Positions 1-5,256 of a stretch of DNA of 5,400 nt are shown one piece after another. A program made the translations under genes and the position numbers. The DNA lies in NCBI GenBank assembly GCA_034660495.1, contig JAYEJJ010000057.1, positions 1 through 5,400 on the forward strand, in the 5' to 3' direction. The notes below the pieces were generated by a model. The model ran no database searches, had not been told where the DNA came from, and saw only the letters and a program-made list of their open reading frames with translations. Position 1 is the stretch's first letter. Each line of letters begins with the position of its first letter. Source of the stretch: DATFJZ01 sp034660495. Lineage in GTDB: Bacteria; Desulfobacterota; Desulfobacteria; Desulfobacterales; Desulfobacteraceae.

Positions 1-130
1 ATCATAGCAAAATCTACACGGGTATTTGTCGTTGGTATATGTTTTGCTTTGTTAAAATACATGGCTGTAAGCACCTTATTATATTAAGAATAATCAAATG
101 GGTAAGTTATTTAAACCCTATTCCTTACCT

Positions 131-184
131 ATTTTGTGCGCATAAAATGAGGGGGACACTTTACCTGTTTTATGCGCATAAAAC
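131..184. repeat. Pair of 18-bp palindromes in direct repeat
   Basis: GTTTTATGCGCATAAAAC at 167-184 is a perfect 18-bp palindrome. ATTTTGTGCGCATAAAAT at 131-148 is the same palindrome with one mismatched pair. Each is preceded by TTACCT, so the unit of about 24 bp (124-147 and 160-183) is directly repeated with a 36-bp period. The spacer contains GAGGGGGACACT. Two palindromes a fixed distance apart suit a dimeric DNA-binding protein or a site-specific recombinase; this is inference. No gene for such a protein lies next to them in the window. The repeat itself is certain; its role is unknown. Confidence 0.75.
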
Positions 185-291
185 AATCAAGAACATTGTT
201 GCTGTTCTGAAAAAAATGTCTGTATTAAGGCACAGATTCTGATTCACAAAAGAACCCTGAAAATGTCAATACGAGATAAAAAACATATATC

Positions 292-320
292 TTGACTGAA
301 AATACCAACCCGGTTAAAAA
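292..320 (+). promoter_or_regulatory. Weak sigma70-like promoter candidate
   Basis: TTGACT (292-297) is followed after 17 bp by TAAAAA (315-320), a good -35 box with a 4/6 match to the -10 consensus. It lies about 260 bp upstream of the start codon at 582, so it would give a long leader. It is the best such pair I found before the first gene, but AT-rich sequence yields these by chance. Confidence 0.25.
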
Positions 321-497
321 TTCATCATAGCAAAACAGGAAAACAGGGAAACAGCCTGGCATGCTGCAAACAGTACAGCGGATAATCATGATGCCGACCA
401 GAACACCCTGGCCGTCTGCGTCTGGGTGGCACCCATGCCTGAATCCACCGGTGAAATCCGTCTGTTCCAAGGGGAGAGCCCCGTGCGAAAAAGGGCC
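318..497 (+). pseudogene. Possible start-less gene remnant
   Basis: A frame open from 318 to a TGA at 495-497 gives about 59 residues that look protein-like in composition, for example NTLAVCVWVAPMPESTGEIR, with many codons ending in C or G. There is a stop just upstream at 315-317, and the only in-frame ATG lies near the end, so no intact start exists. The opposite strand is also open here (225-548) with only a TTG start and no Shine-Dalgarno sequence. It could be the tail of a decayed gene or a chance opening. I recognise no family. Confidence 0.2.
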
Positions 498-581
498 TGA
501 GCCAAAGATTGAAAATCCTGTCCTGAGATCTTTTGGAATGTGTTTCAAAAAATTGAACAGGAATTGAGGGAGACCTAAATA

Positions 582-1466
582 ATGTCAACACGAGGATGGT
601 ACGAATATTACACAATTAATCCGGACGAAAAACAGATAACGCTTTCCATGCAATTTTACAAATGGGGCGATGCAACTCCCGGCAATGCACTTTGCGAATG
701 GCTGTTTTTCAAAAAAAAGCTGGAAGAGGCTCAAGGATGTCTGCCGGTTCATTTAATGGACAAAATGTTGAAGAATCAATTAAATGAGCTTTATGACGGA
801 CTGCCTGAAAATTTTTCCGTTGCTGCTTTTTTGTTTATGCTTCAACGGGCTTCTGAATTTTTGCGGCATGAAAACCTGCGGTGGGCAGGCCTGGATATCC
901 CGATGAGAGAAAGACCGGATTATCGGCTGGGGTATGAAATTGGCAGACGTATGGATAAATTTACTGTGTTGCCGGAAAATACGGATGAGCATATCAAAAC
1001 TGTTGTACAATTCATTGAAACCGGGAATCATATCCGGCCGTGGAGAAAATATGGTTTGACTTTTTCCGTTCTGGAATGGTTACAATACCTGACCCAGGTA
1101 ACCCTGCAAAAGGATATGGGTTCCATTGCCGGTTCTTATGACAGTCCCTGGGATCATATGTTTCTTTATCGTTTTTTCATATGGATCTCCCGGGAAGATC
1201 GGTTTAAAATTGACCAGATTGCGATAGAGCTCCTTACTGATTACGGTGATTCACTTCTATCTCCCGGTATAGGAAGAGATGAGTATGAAGAAGAGAGCTT
1301 TCAGGACATATATGAAGAATTATCAGCAAACATTTATAAATACGATATAAAAATTTACTCTTTGAATGATGCAGAAAAAGAATTTGAATTGACCGCTGAC
1401 AGATTTTGGAAAATCAAAAACTATGAATATCCTGAATTGACAGAAGCTGTATTAAATTCCAGATAA
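582..1466 (+). CDS. Uncharacterised 294-residue soluble protein
   Basis: I do not recognise a named family and assign no function. The start ATG follows GAGGGAG at 566-572 with 9 bases between, a convincing ribosome binding site. The protein has no signal peptide and no membrane segment, so it should be cytoplasmic. It begins MSTRGWYEYYTI. Aromatic and charged residues are abundant, with Trp-rich stretches at about residues 25-43 (FYKWGD...CEWLFF), 151-172 (RPWRKYG...EWLQYL) and 190-202 (WDHMFLYRFFIWI). The C-terminal third is acidic and probably helical (EEEE-rich near 235-246). The region around residues 76-120 (FSVAAFLFMLQRASEF, then RPDYRLGYEIGRRM) looks like a folded, conserved core; that is an impression, not an alignment. 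The coding sequence looks more AT-rich than the genes downstream. It stands alone, with over 750 bp of non-coding repeat-bearing DNA after it, so neighbours give no hint of its role. Confidence 0.85.
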   Translation: MSTRGWYEYYTINPDEKQITLSMQFYKWGDATPGNALCEWLFFKKKLEEAQGCLPVHLMDKMLKNQLNELYDGLPENFSVAAFLFMLQRASEFLRHENLRWAGLDIPMRERPDYRLGYEIGRRMDKFTVLPENTDEHIKTVVQFIETGNHIRPWRKYGLTFSVLEWLQYLTQVTLQKDMGSIAGSYDSPWDHMFLYRFFIWISREDRFKIDQIAIELLTDYGDSLLSPGIGRDEYEEESFQDIYEELSANIYKYDIKIYSLNDAEKEFELTADRFWKIKNYEYPELTEAVLNSR

Positions 1467-1628
1467 TGCCGGGCTCACATGATCGAATTTCGGGGTTGGA
1501 CCGCCGTAAGCTCCACAAATGACATCAGATACTTTCCAAAACAGTGGTTTTTAAATCTTAAACCGACCATTTTGACATCAAAAAAAGCATTGTAACTCGG
1601 TTCTCAATGTTCCTGACAGGCTACCGCT

Positions 1629-1658
1629 GGGGGCGGCGGTATTCAAAAAACTTGATGA
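1629..1658 (+). repeat. Dispersed G-rich repeat, distal copy
   Basis: GGGGGCGGCGGTATTCA followed by AAAAAACTTGATGA closely matches the last unit of the array at 2129-2157 (GGGGGCGGCGCTATTCA, then GAAACTGGATGA), in the same orientation about 500 bp away. The two differ by roughly three substitutions and one indel over 30 bp. This shows that the element is a recurring unit and not only a local tandem duplication. Confidence 0.65.
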
Positions 1659-1906
1659 TCTAGTATTACGTCCCATAAGTTCTGATATATAATCTGGCAA
1701 TTTGAAATAACCAAAATATATGCTACTTCTGAACCTATTTTCTTAAATTAATATCTTAATTTTCAGATAGTTATGGATCATAAATAGGCTCATTCAGTAT
1801 TTTGTTTCCCAGAAACATAAACAGCCAGAAAACCTGTCAAAACTTTCGGGACAGGATACTAGTGTAAGGGGAAGGTTCTTCATGCAGCGCACTCGTCCAT
1901 AACCGT

Positions 1907-1961
1907 AACAACCGGAGCCTGACCCCGGTTCTCCTGACCCCGATTCTCCCCCCGGTTCTCC
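1907..1961 (+). repeat. GCCTGACCCC repeat copy running into 15-bp tandem repeats
   Basis: AACAACCGGAGCCTGACCCC (1907-1926) matches the repeat at 3708-3727 and 3781-3800. It merges into a tandem array: TGACCCCGGTTCTCC (1920-1934), TGACCCCGATTCTCC (1935-1949) and a shortened CCCCGGTTCTCC (1950-1961). Read on the minus strand the array encodes ENRG/ENRGQ repeats inside a 67-codon frame (1880-2083), which I take to be a by-product of the 15-bp period and not a gene. Confidence 0.7.
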
Positions 1962-2054
1962 GTTGAAGGATTGACTATCTGTTCCATTTGATATATAAAC
2001 GACCTTGCCTTGACAGGCAACCCGCGGTGCATTGTTGCTGGTCTAAGGAAAAAT

Positions 2055-2146
2055 CGTTTAAGACCAACTGCGTTTAAGACCAACTGATGGGGCGGCGCTA
2101 TTCATGATGGGGCGGCGCTATTCATGATGGGGGCGGCGCTATTCAG
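2055..2146 (+). repeat. Nested tandem array: 16-bp x2 then 20-bp x3
   Basis: CGTTTAAGACCAACTG occurs at 2055-2070 and again, identical, at 2071-2086. It is followed immediately by GATGGGGCGGCGCTATTCAT at 2086-2105 and 2106-2125, and a third copy at 2126-2146 with one extra G. All copies are in the same orientation and nearly identical, which implies recent duplication by slippage or unequal exchange. The array ends about 80 bp before the start codon at 2230, so copy number could alter the upstream region of that gene. Confidence 0.85.
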
Positions 2147-2229
2147 AAACTGGATGAATGAGTACCAGAAAATTTGATTTAATCCAACCGTTGTGAACCT
2201 TTGTGTGAAAATCTGAGGGGGAAAATTAT

Positions 2230-3078
2230 ATGCTTGAAAAAATCAGTAGTGATAATTTTCAGATGATTTATATTGTGTCCTGCGGCGAGGGCATCAACGC
2301 GTTTCACCTGGTGCAGAGCGCGCTGGTACAATTTTCTGAAAATGATATCACTGTAGTCAAGGTGCCCCATATCAGGTCGGAAGTTCAGGTGGATGATATC
2401 ATAAAAAAGGCAGGGTCCGCAGACAGCCTGATTGTCCATACCATGGTCAATACGGAATTGCGGCAGTATATGACCAAGAGGGGGATGGCCGAAGGCATTG
2501 TGACCATAGATCTCATGGGGCCGGTTCTGTCACGGATCAGGACCTTTCTTGATTATAAACCCCTGGAAAAACCCGGGCTTTACCGTCAGATTCATAATGT
2601 GGATCTTGGCCAGGTCACTGCCATTGAGTTTGCCCTTGCCCATGATGACGGCCTGAACTATGACAACCTTGAAACTGCCGAGATTATCCTTGTGGGACTG
2701 TCCAGGGCGGGCAAAACCCCTTTGTCCATGTATCTGGCGGTTCTGGGATGGAAAGTGGCCAATGTTCCCCTTGTCATCGGCGTTCCCATGCCGGATATTT
2801 TGAAAACCATTGACCGCCGCAGGATTATTGCCCTAAATATCAATGTGGAACAATTGACAGCCCACAGACGGATGCGGCAGAACAGCCTGGGCACCTCGGA
2901 CATCTATGCCTATGCCTCAAGAAATGAGCTGGAAATTGAAATCGACAATGCCCGGAAATACTATATCACTCACGGCTATTCCATGGTTGATGTAAGCAAT
3001 AAACCCATAGAAACCAGTGCTGAAGAAATTATTGAAATGATCACCCGCCGCTTTAAATCCAAGGCCCACAAAAAATAA
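2230..3078 (+). CDS. Kinase/pyrophosphorylase, PEP synthase/PPDK regulatory protein family (DUF299), divergent
   Basis: Family members (PpsR, PDRP1) are cytoplasmic bifunctional enzymes that inactivate PEP synthase or pyruvate phosphate dikinase by ADP-dependent phosphorylation of a Thr, and reactivate it by phosphate-dependent removal with release of pyrophosphate. They thereby set the pyruvate/PEP balance. The diagnostic core is clear: the nucleotide-binding loop GLSRAGKTP at residues 156-164 (family GVSRTSKTP), then LSMYLA and KVANVPLV at 175-182, preceded by AIEFALAHDDG at 131-141. The 282-residue length is normal. The start follows GAGGGGGA at 2215-2222 with good spacing; Met12 has no ribosome binding site. 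Some positions differ from the usual pattern: the N-terminal VSDSTGE-type motif reads VSCGEGI (16-22), and the C-terminal TNKSIEE-type motif reads SNKPIET. The family assignment is secure; the target enzyme is unknown because neither candidate is encoded here, so I give no symbol. A repeat array lies just upstream, and the next gene overlaps the stop codon. Confidence 0.92.
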   Translation: MLEKISSDNFQMIYIVSCGEGINAFHLVQSALVQFSENDITVVKVPHIRSEVQVDDIIKKAGSADSLIVHTMVNTELRQYMTKRGMAEGIVTIDLMGPVLSRIRTFLDYKPLEKPGLYRQIHNVDLGQVTAIEFALAHDDGLNYDNLETAEIILVGLSRAGKTPLSMYLAVLGWKVANVPLVIGVPMPDILKTIDRRRIIALNINVEQLTAHRRMRQNSLGTSDIYAYASRNELEIEIDNARKYYITHGYSMVDVSNKPIETSAEEIIEMITRRFKSKAHKK

Positions 3079-3449
3079 TGCAGAAAGCCAGGGCGCATCT
3101 TTTTGACAGACGCTGCGGAAGGGATATCTGGTCAAGGGTTCTCATCGGTCTCAATGTTTCTGTATGGCTTCTGGTCATCGGTTTTCTAATTGTGATTGAA
3201 ATGGCCAAACCCCAGTATGAAACATTTTTTGACCGGTTTTACAGACTTGGTCTGAGGACAGAGTGGGATTTTGAGGCTTTTTTTTATCTGTATTACCTTA
3301 TTGCTGCAGGTCTTGTTATCAGTATAGCAGGGTTCTGCCTCAGTTCAGTCAGGGCCCGGCGCAAGACCGACTACAGCTGTACCTCTTTTTTAATTCTCTG
3401 GGTTGTCTCCTTTGCAGGTTTTGCCGTGCTCAGGCTCTGTTTGCTGTAG
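3078..3449 (+). CDS. Small three-TM membrane protein, function unknown
   Basis: This 123-residue protein starts within the stop codon of the preceding DUF299 gene (TAATG, one-base overlap). No strong Shine-Dalgarno sequence is visible (only AAGG at 3061-3064), so translational coupling is likely. Three hydrophobic segments are apparent at about residues 21-43, 67-89 and 102-122. The basic N-terminus (KARAHLFDRRCGRD) and the basic RARRK cluster at 92-96 flank them; by the positive-inside rule both would be cytoplasmic, which is compatible with TM1 and TM2 forming a hairpin and TM3 crossing afterwards. The loop between TM1 and TM2 carries FDRFYRLGLRTEWDFE. I recognise no named family. The overlap says it is made with the upstream regulator, but not why. 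Confidence is high that it is a gene and low on role. Confidence 0.85.
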   Translation: MQKARAHLFDRRCGRDIWSRVLIGLNVSVWLLVIGFLIVIEMAKPQYETFFDRFYRLGLRTEWDFEAFFYLYYLIAAGLVISIAGFCLSSVRARRKTDYSCTSFLILWVVSFAGFAVLRLCLL

Positions 3450-3638
3450 ATAAGCTTTTTGCTCCCTGACTGGAGTTTAGCTGGTCCTGGTCTGCTGCCC
3501 GGGTTTTGTTTGATTCAAATATTCCTGATTCTGATGTTAAGTTGACAGGGGATATGGTCGATAAATTTTTTATACTCGATCATCAAGTTTTTTGGCCTGG
3601 TCATAACTTCGGCCAGGTCGGCTGGTTTGTTGATCAAC

Positions 3639-3727
3639 GGGGTCGGGTTTCGGTTATTGCGCTTTTGACAAAGGACTCTGTTTAAAGGCAAATTTAAACA
3701 AAAGCGCAATAACCGAAGCCTGACCCC
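3639..3727. repeat. 29-bp inverted repeat, REP-like hairpin element
   Basis: The left arm, 3639-3667, starts GGGGTCGGGTTTCGGTTATT. The right arm, 3699-3727, ends AATAACCGAAGCCTGACCCC. They are reverse complements with two mismatches over 29 bp, one of which is a G:U-tolerable change. The 31-base centre contains its own small inverted repeat (TGTTTAAA/TTTAAACA, 3679-3686 and 3693-3700). The right arm's outer 20 bp is the same unit found at 1907-1926 and 3781-3800, so the hairpin is built from two opposed copies of a dispersed repeat, as in REP/BIME-type elements. It lies between two genes of the same strand and could affect mRNA processing or termination, but there is no T tract. Confidence 0.8.
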
Positions 3728-3780
3728 GCCCGATTATCTCCGGCGTTTCCGGGATTATACTGGACAGGGAAGATAATGAC

Positions 3781-3800
3781 AATAACGCAGGCCTGACCCC
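3781..3800 (+). repeat. Solitary copy of the GCCTGACCCC repeat
   Basis: AATAACGCAGGCCTGACCCC matches AATAACCGAAGCCTGACCCC at 3708-3727 at 17 of 20 positions in the same orientation, 73 bp downstream. It lies 40 bp before the start codon at 3841 and so is probably within the leader of that gene. Confidence 0.6.
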
Positions 3801-3840
3801 ATTTTCGATTGAGAATCAGGTAAAAAGGGAACTTTAACCT

Positions 3841-4608
3841 ATGAAAAAATTGTTAATCTTTGCTTTTTTTCTGTTTTTTGTTCCATTACATGCACAGGCC
3901 CTGGATTATATGGTTGACTTTCTCGCGGAAAAATACAGGGAAGAGCCGGCTGGCCCCCTTTCTGCAGAAAAGATTTACCATACCCTGCAGGTGGATTCTG
4001 AGCTGGGCGCAAGGCTTTTGATCCTGAAGGGGAATGATTCCAGGTACCGGATATGGCTCCGGCAGTATCTGGTGACCAACGACAAGCTTATTTTAAAAGT
4101 GCCGGATTCAGAGGACAGAAATTTCAGACAATCCCGGGCCTATGAAACCGATGTGTCCATGGTTCATCCGGTTGACAGACAAAAATGGCCGCCTGATGAT
4201 CCCGGCTTTGCCCCGACACTTCCCTTTGAGGGACAGAAGCATATTTTAATTGTGGACAGCAGCAGTAAACGGCGCAGGCTCCTTGAACTTGTGGTCAAGG
4301 ATCTTGGTTATCCTGTCACAGTGTCATCCAGCGGAAAACATGCCCTGAACATGTTCAGGGGCCAGCCGAATAAGTTCTGCATGGTCATTATGACCAATGA
4401 TGTGCCTGAAATAACCGGAGCGGAACTGATTTCCACCATGATCAAAACCGAGCCGGACATTCCCGTGATCCTTGGAACCGGATACAACAGATCCCAAGAC
4501 AGCAACGTGGATGCTGTTCTTGATCTGTCAGATAAAATTGTTGTAAAACCGGTACTGTTAAGGGAGCTGCCCAAAACCATTATTCATCTGCTCGGTGAAA
4601 AAGCCTGA
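3841..4608 (+). CDS. Exported protein with degenerate C-terminal receiver domain
   Basis: The 255-residue protein has a typical Sec signal peptide: MKK, a Leu/Phe-rich core (4-14), and HAQA with likely cleavage after Ala20. AGGGA at 3826-3830 supports the start. Residues about 21-130 form an N-terminal domain I do not recognise (for example YRIWLRQYLV). Residues about 132-253 match a response-regulator receiver fold: beta-1 HILIVDSSS (one acidic residue, D139, instead of the usual pair), a VPEITGAEL loop (188-196), PVILGTGYN with the conserved Thr213, and VVKPVLLREL with the conserved Lys236. The usual phosphoacceptor Asp, four residues before P189, is Thr185, so Asp phosphorylation there is not expected. 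Receivers normally act in the cytoplasm; if the signal is used this one would be periplasmic. Alternatives are an uncleaved anchor or a fusion in which the receiver has become a structural module. Certain as a gene; role unknown. Confidence 0.88.
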   Translation: MKKLLIFAFFLFFVPLHAQALDYMVDFLAEKYREEPAGPLSAEKIYHTLQVDSELGARLLILKGNDSRYRIWLRQYLVTNDKLILKVPDSEDRNFRQSRAYETDVSMVHPVDRQKWPPDDPGFAPTLPFEGQKHILIVDSSSKRRRLLELVVKDLGYPVTVSSSGKHALNMFRGQPNKFCMVIMTNDVPEITGAELISTMIKTEPDIPVILGTGYNRSQDSNVDAVLDLSDKIVVKPVLLRELPKTIIHLLGEKA

Positions 4609-4647
4609 TTTTTCCGTCTGCTCGGTGAAATAGACTTATTTTTCTGC
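4588..4647 (+). repeat. 30-bp tandem duplication across a stop codon
   Basis: The 30 bases at 4588-4617 (CTGCTCGGTGAAAAAGCCTG...) recur at 4618-4647 (CTGCTCGGTGAAATAGACTT...) with about 25 of 30 identical. The first copy encodes the last residues LLGEKA and the TGA of the receiver-like protein. The second is in the same frame and reads LLGEIDLFFC before another TGA (4648-4650). The duplicated tail is therefore now outside the gene, unless the first TGA arose after the duplication. Confidence 0.75.
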
Positions 4648-4655
4648 TGAGACAG

Positions 4656-4718
4656 AAAGTTTGCAAAGCCAGCAAAGCCTGTAAAGCCTGTAAAGCCTGT
4701 AAAGCCTGTAAAGCCTGT
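4656..4718 (+). repeat. 9-bp tandem repeat (AAAGCCTGT), five perfect plus two degenerate units
   Basis: AAAGTTTGC (4656-4664) and AAAGCCAGC (4665-4673) are degenerate units. Five identical AAAGCCTGT units follow, from 4674 to 4718. The tract sits between two exported-protein genes, ending 64 bp before the ATG at 4783. Identical adjacent units imply active slippage. One + frame contains TAA in every junction and the minus strand reads TGF repeats, so it is not part of a + strand gene here. Copy-number change would alter spacing or leader structure for the downstream gene. Confidence 0.9.
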
Positions 4719-4782
4719 CTGCGCGGAAAAGCCAGACGGATAAGAGAAACAGAATGACTGCTGGGAGAACATACGTGAATTT

Positions 4783-5229
4783 ATGAAATTGAACCCGCCA
4801 TATAAATTTTTTCTGGTGCTGCTGATAATGGCCGGACTCACAGGTCTTTTTTCAGGTTCAGGCCGGTGCGGGCAGGCCGGTTATGAAGAAATAAAAATGT
4901 GCTTTCACAATTTTATCCGCTGTGAGCTTACCCGTACCGATGCACAAGACTATTTTAACGGCAAATCCTTTGAAATCAATATGATCAATTTGTTTGATGC
5001 GGTTCAGGAAGGCGATATGCTCATTGCCACAGGCGCTGTTAAATGCGCTGTGGATGATCAGTACGTCACCCTTTACACTGCTGTGGGGGTAAAGCCGCTT
5101 CTGGGCAGTGACAAGGTGTTTTATTTTCTTGTCAGAAAAAATGATTTTTCCATTCTTGCCACGGAGCTGGCCAGATACCCCTATAAGGAAAGATGCCCCT
5201 GGTCAAGGTACTGGGTGGACCTTGACTGA
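4783..5229 (+). CDS. Small exported cysteine-containing protein, function unknown
   Basis: The 148-residue protein begins with a signal peptide: Lys2 and Lys8, a hydrophobic core at about residues 9-23 (FFLVLLIMAGLTGLF), then a small-residue region with possible cleavage near GQA (30-32). Cys29 is not in a lipobox context (SGRC), so a lipoprotein is unlikely. The mature part, about 115 residues, has four cysteines (40, 47, 88, 138), enough for two disulfides in the periplasm. It shows alternating patterns typical of a small beta-rich domain, such as MLIATGAVKCAVDDQYVTLY, and ends with a CPWSRYWVDLD tail. I recognise no family. A ribosome binding site is weak: GGGAG at 4763-4767 is 15 bases from the ATG. 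A 10-codon frame starting at ATG 4754 ends in TGA overlapping this start (ATGA), so coupling is possible. It follows the receiver-like exported protein across a repeat-bearing 174-bp spacer and may share its transcript. Confidence 0.82.
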   Translation: MKLNPPYKFFLVLLIMAGLTGLFSGSGRCGQAGYEEIKMCFHNFIRCELTRTDAQDYFNGKSFEINMINLFDAVQEGDMLIATGAVKCAVDDQYVTLYTAVGVKPLLGSDKVFYFLVRKNDFSILATELARYPYKERCPWSRYWVDLD

Positions 5230-5237
5230 CCCCCTTC

Positions 5238-5256
5238 CGGCGCTGCTCTGCCGCCG
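5238..5256 (+). terminator. Weak GC hairpin after the last gene
   Basis: CGGCG (5238-5242) and CGCCG (5252-5256) can pair around a 9-base loop just after the stop codon at 5229. There is no following T run, so intrinsic termination is doubtful. It is the only GC-rich stem found there. Confidence 0.2.

Larger units (their letters stand above)
1467..2229. other. Long gap with repeats and no convincing gene
   Basis: No reading frame here has both a ribosome binding site and recognisable protein content. The best small frame, 1479-1595 (38 residues starting MIEFRGWTAV), has no Shine-Dalgarno sequence. The middle part (about 1660-1860) is AT-rich. CCTGTC/GACAGG at 1833-1838 and 1850-1855 can form a small hairpin with an 11-base loop but has no T tract. 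The right half carries the repeats listed separately. The look is that of a decayed, duplication-prone segment, but no transposase remnant could be identified. Confidence 0.6.
3450..3840. other. Gap with hairpin element, no convincing gene
   Basis: Both strands are open across parts of this stretch. A + frame with an ATG at 3554 gives 43 residues ending at 3685 (MVDKFFILDHQVFWPGHNFG...). A minus frame spans 3515-3709. Neither has a properly spaced ribosome binding site, and both run into the inverted repeat, so I do not call them. CTCC/GGAG around 3462-3475 is too short for a terminator. The gap otherwise holds the GTTGATCAAC palindrome (3629-3638) and the repeats listed separately. Confidence 0.5.

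Noticed and set aside
39..242. 67-codon + strand frame
   Set aside because: No ribosome binding site, AT-rich low-complexity composition, and it runs through both palindromes, which explain its repeated AHK segments.
225..548. 107-codon minus-strand frame
   Set aside because: Starts with TTG without a Shine-Dalgarno sequence and overlaps an equally plausible + strand fragment; no recognisable domain.
1479..1595. 38-codon + strand frame after the first gene
   Set aside because: No ribosome binding site and no recognisable content.
1880..2083. Minus-strand frame encoding ENRG repeats
   Set aside because: The repeats follow from the 15-bp DNA period; no ribosome binding site evidence and no domain.
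3515..3709. Minus-strand 64-codon frame, and a + strand 43-codon frame at 3554-3685
   Set aside because: They overlap on opposite strands, run into the inverted repeat and lack properly spaced ribosome binding sites; at most one could be a relic.
4641..4658. TTTCTG/CAGAAA hairpin as a terminator for the receiver-like gene
   Set aside because: Short AT-rich stem followed by GTTTGC and no T run.
4656..4718. CRISPR-like array
   Set aside because: The units are contiguous 9-mers with no spacers.
4584..4841. Minus-strand frame with TGF tripeptide repeats
   Set aside because: A by-product of the 9-bp tandem repeat; it overlaps both flanking + strand genes and has no ribosome binding site support.
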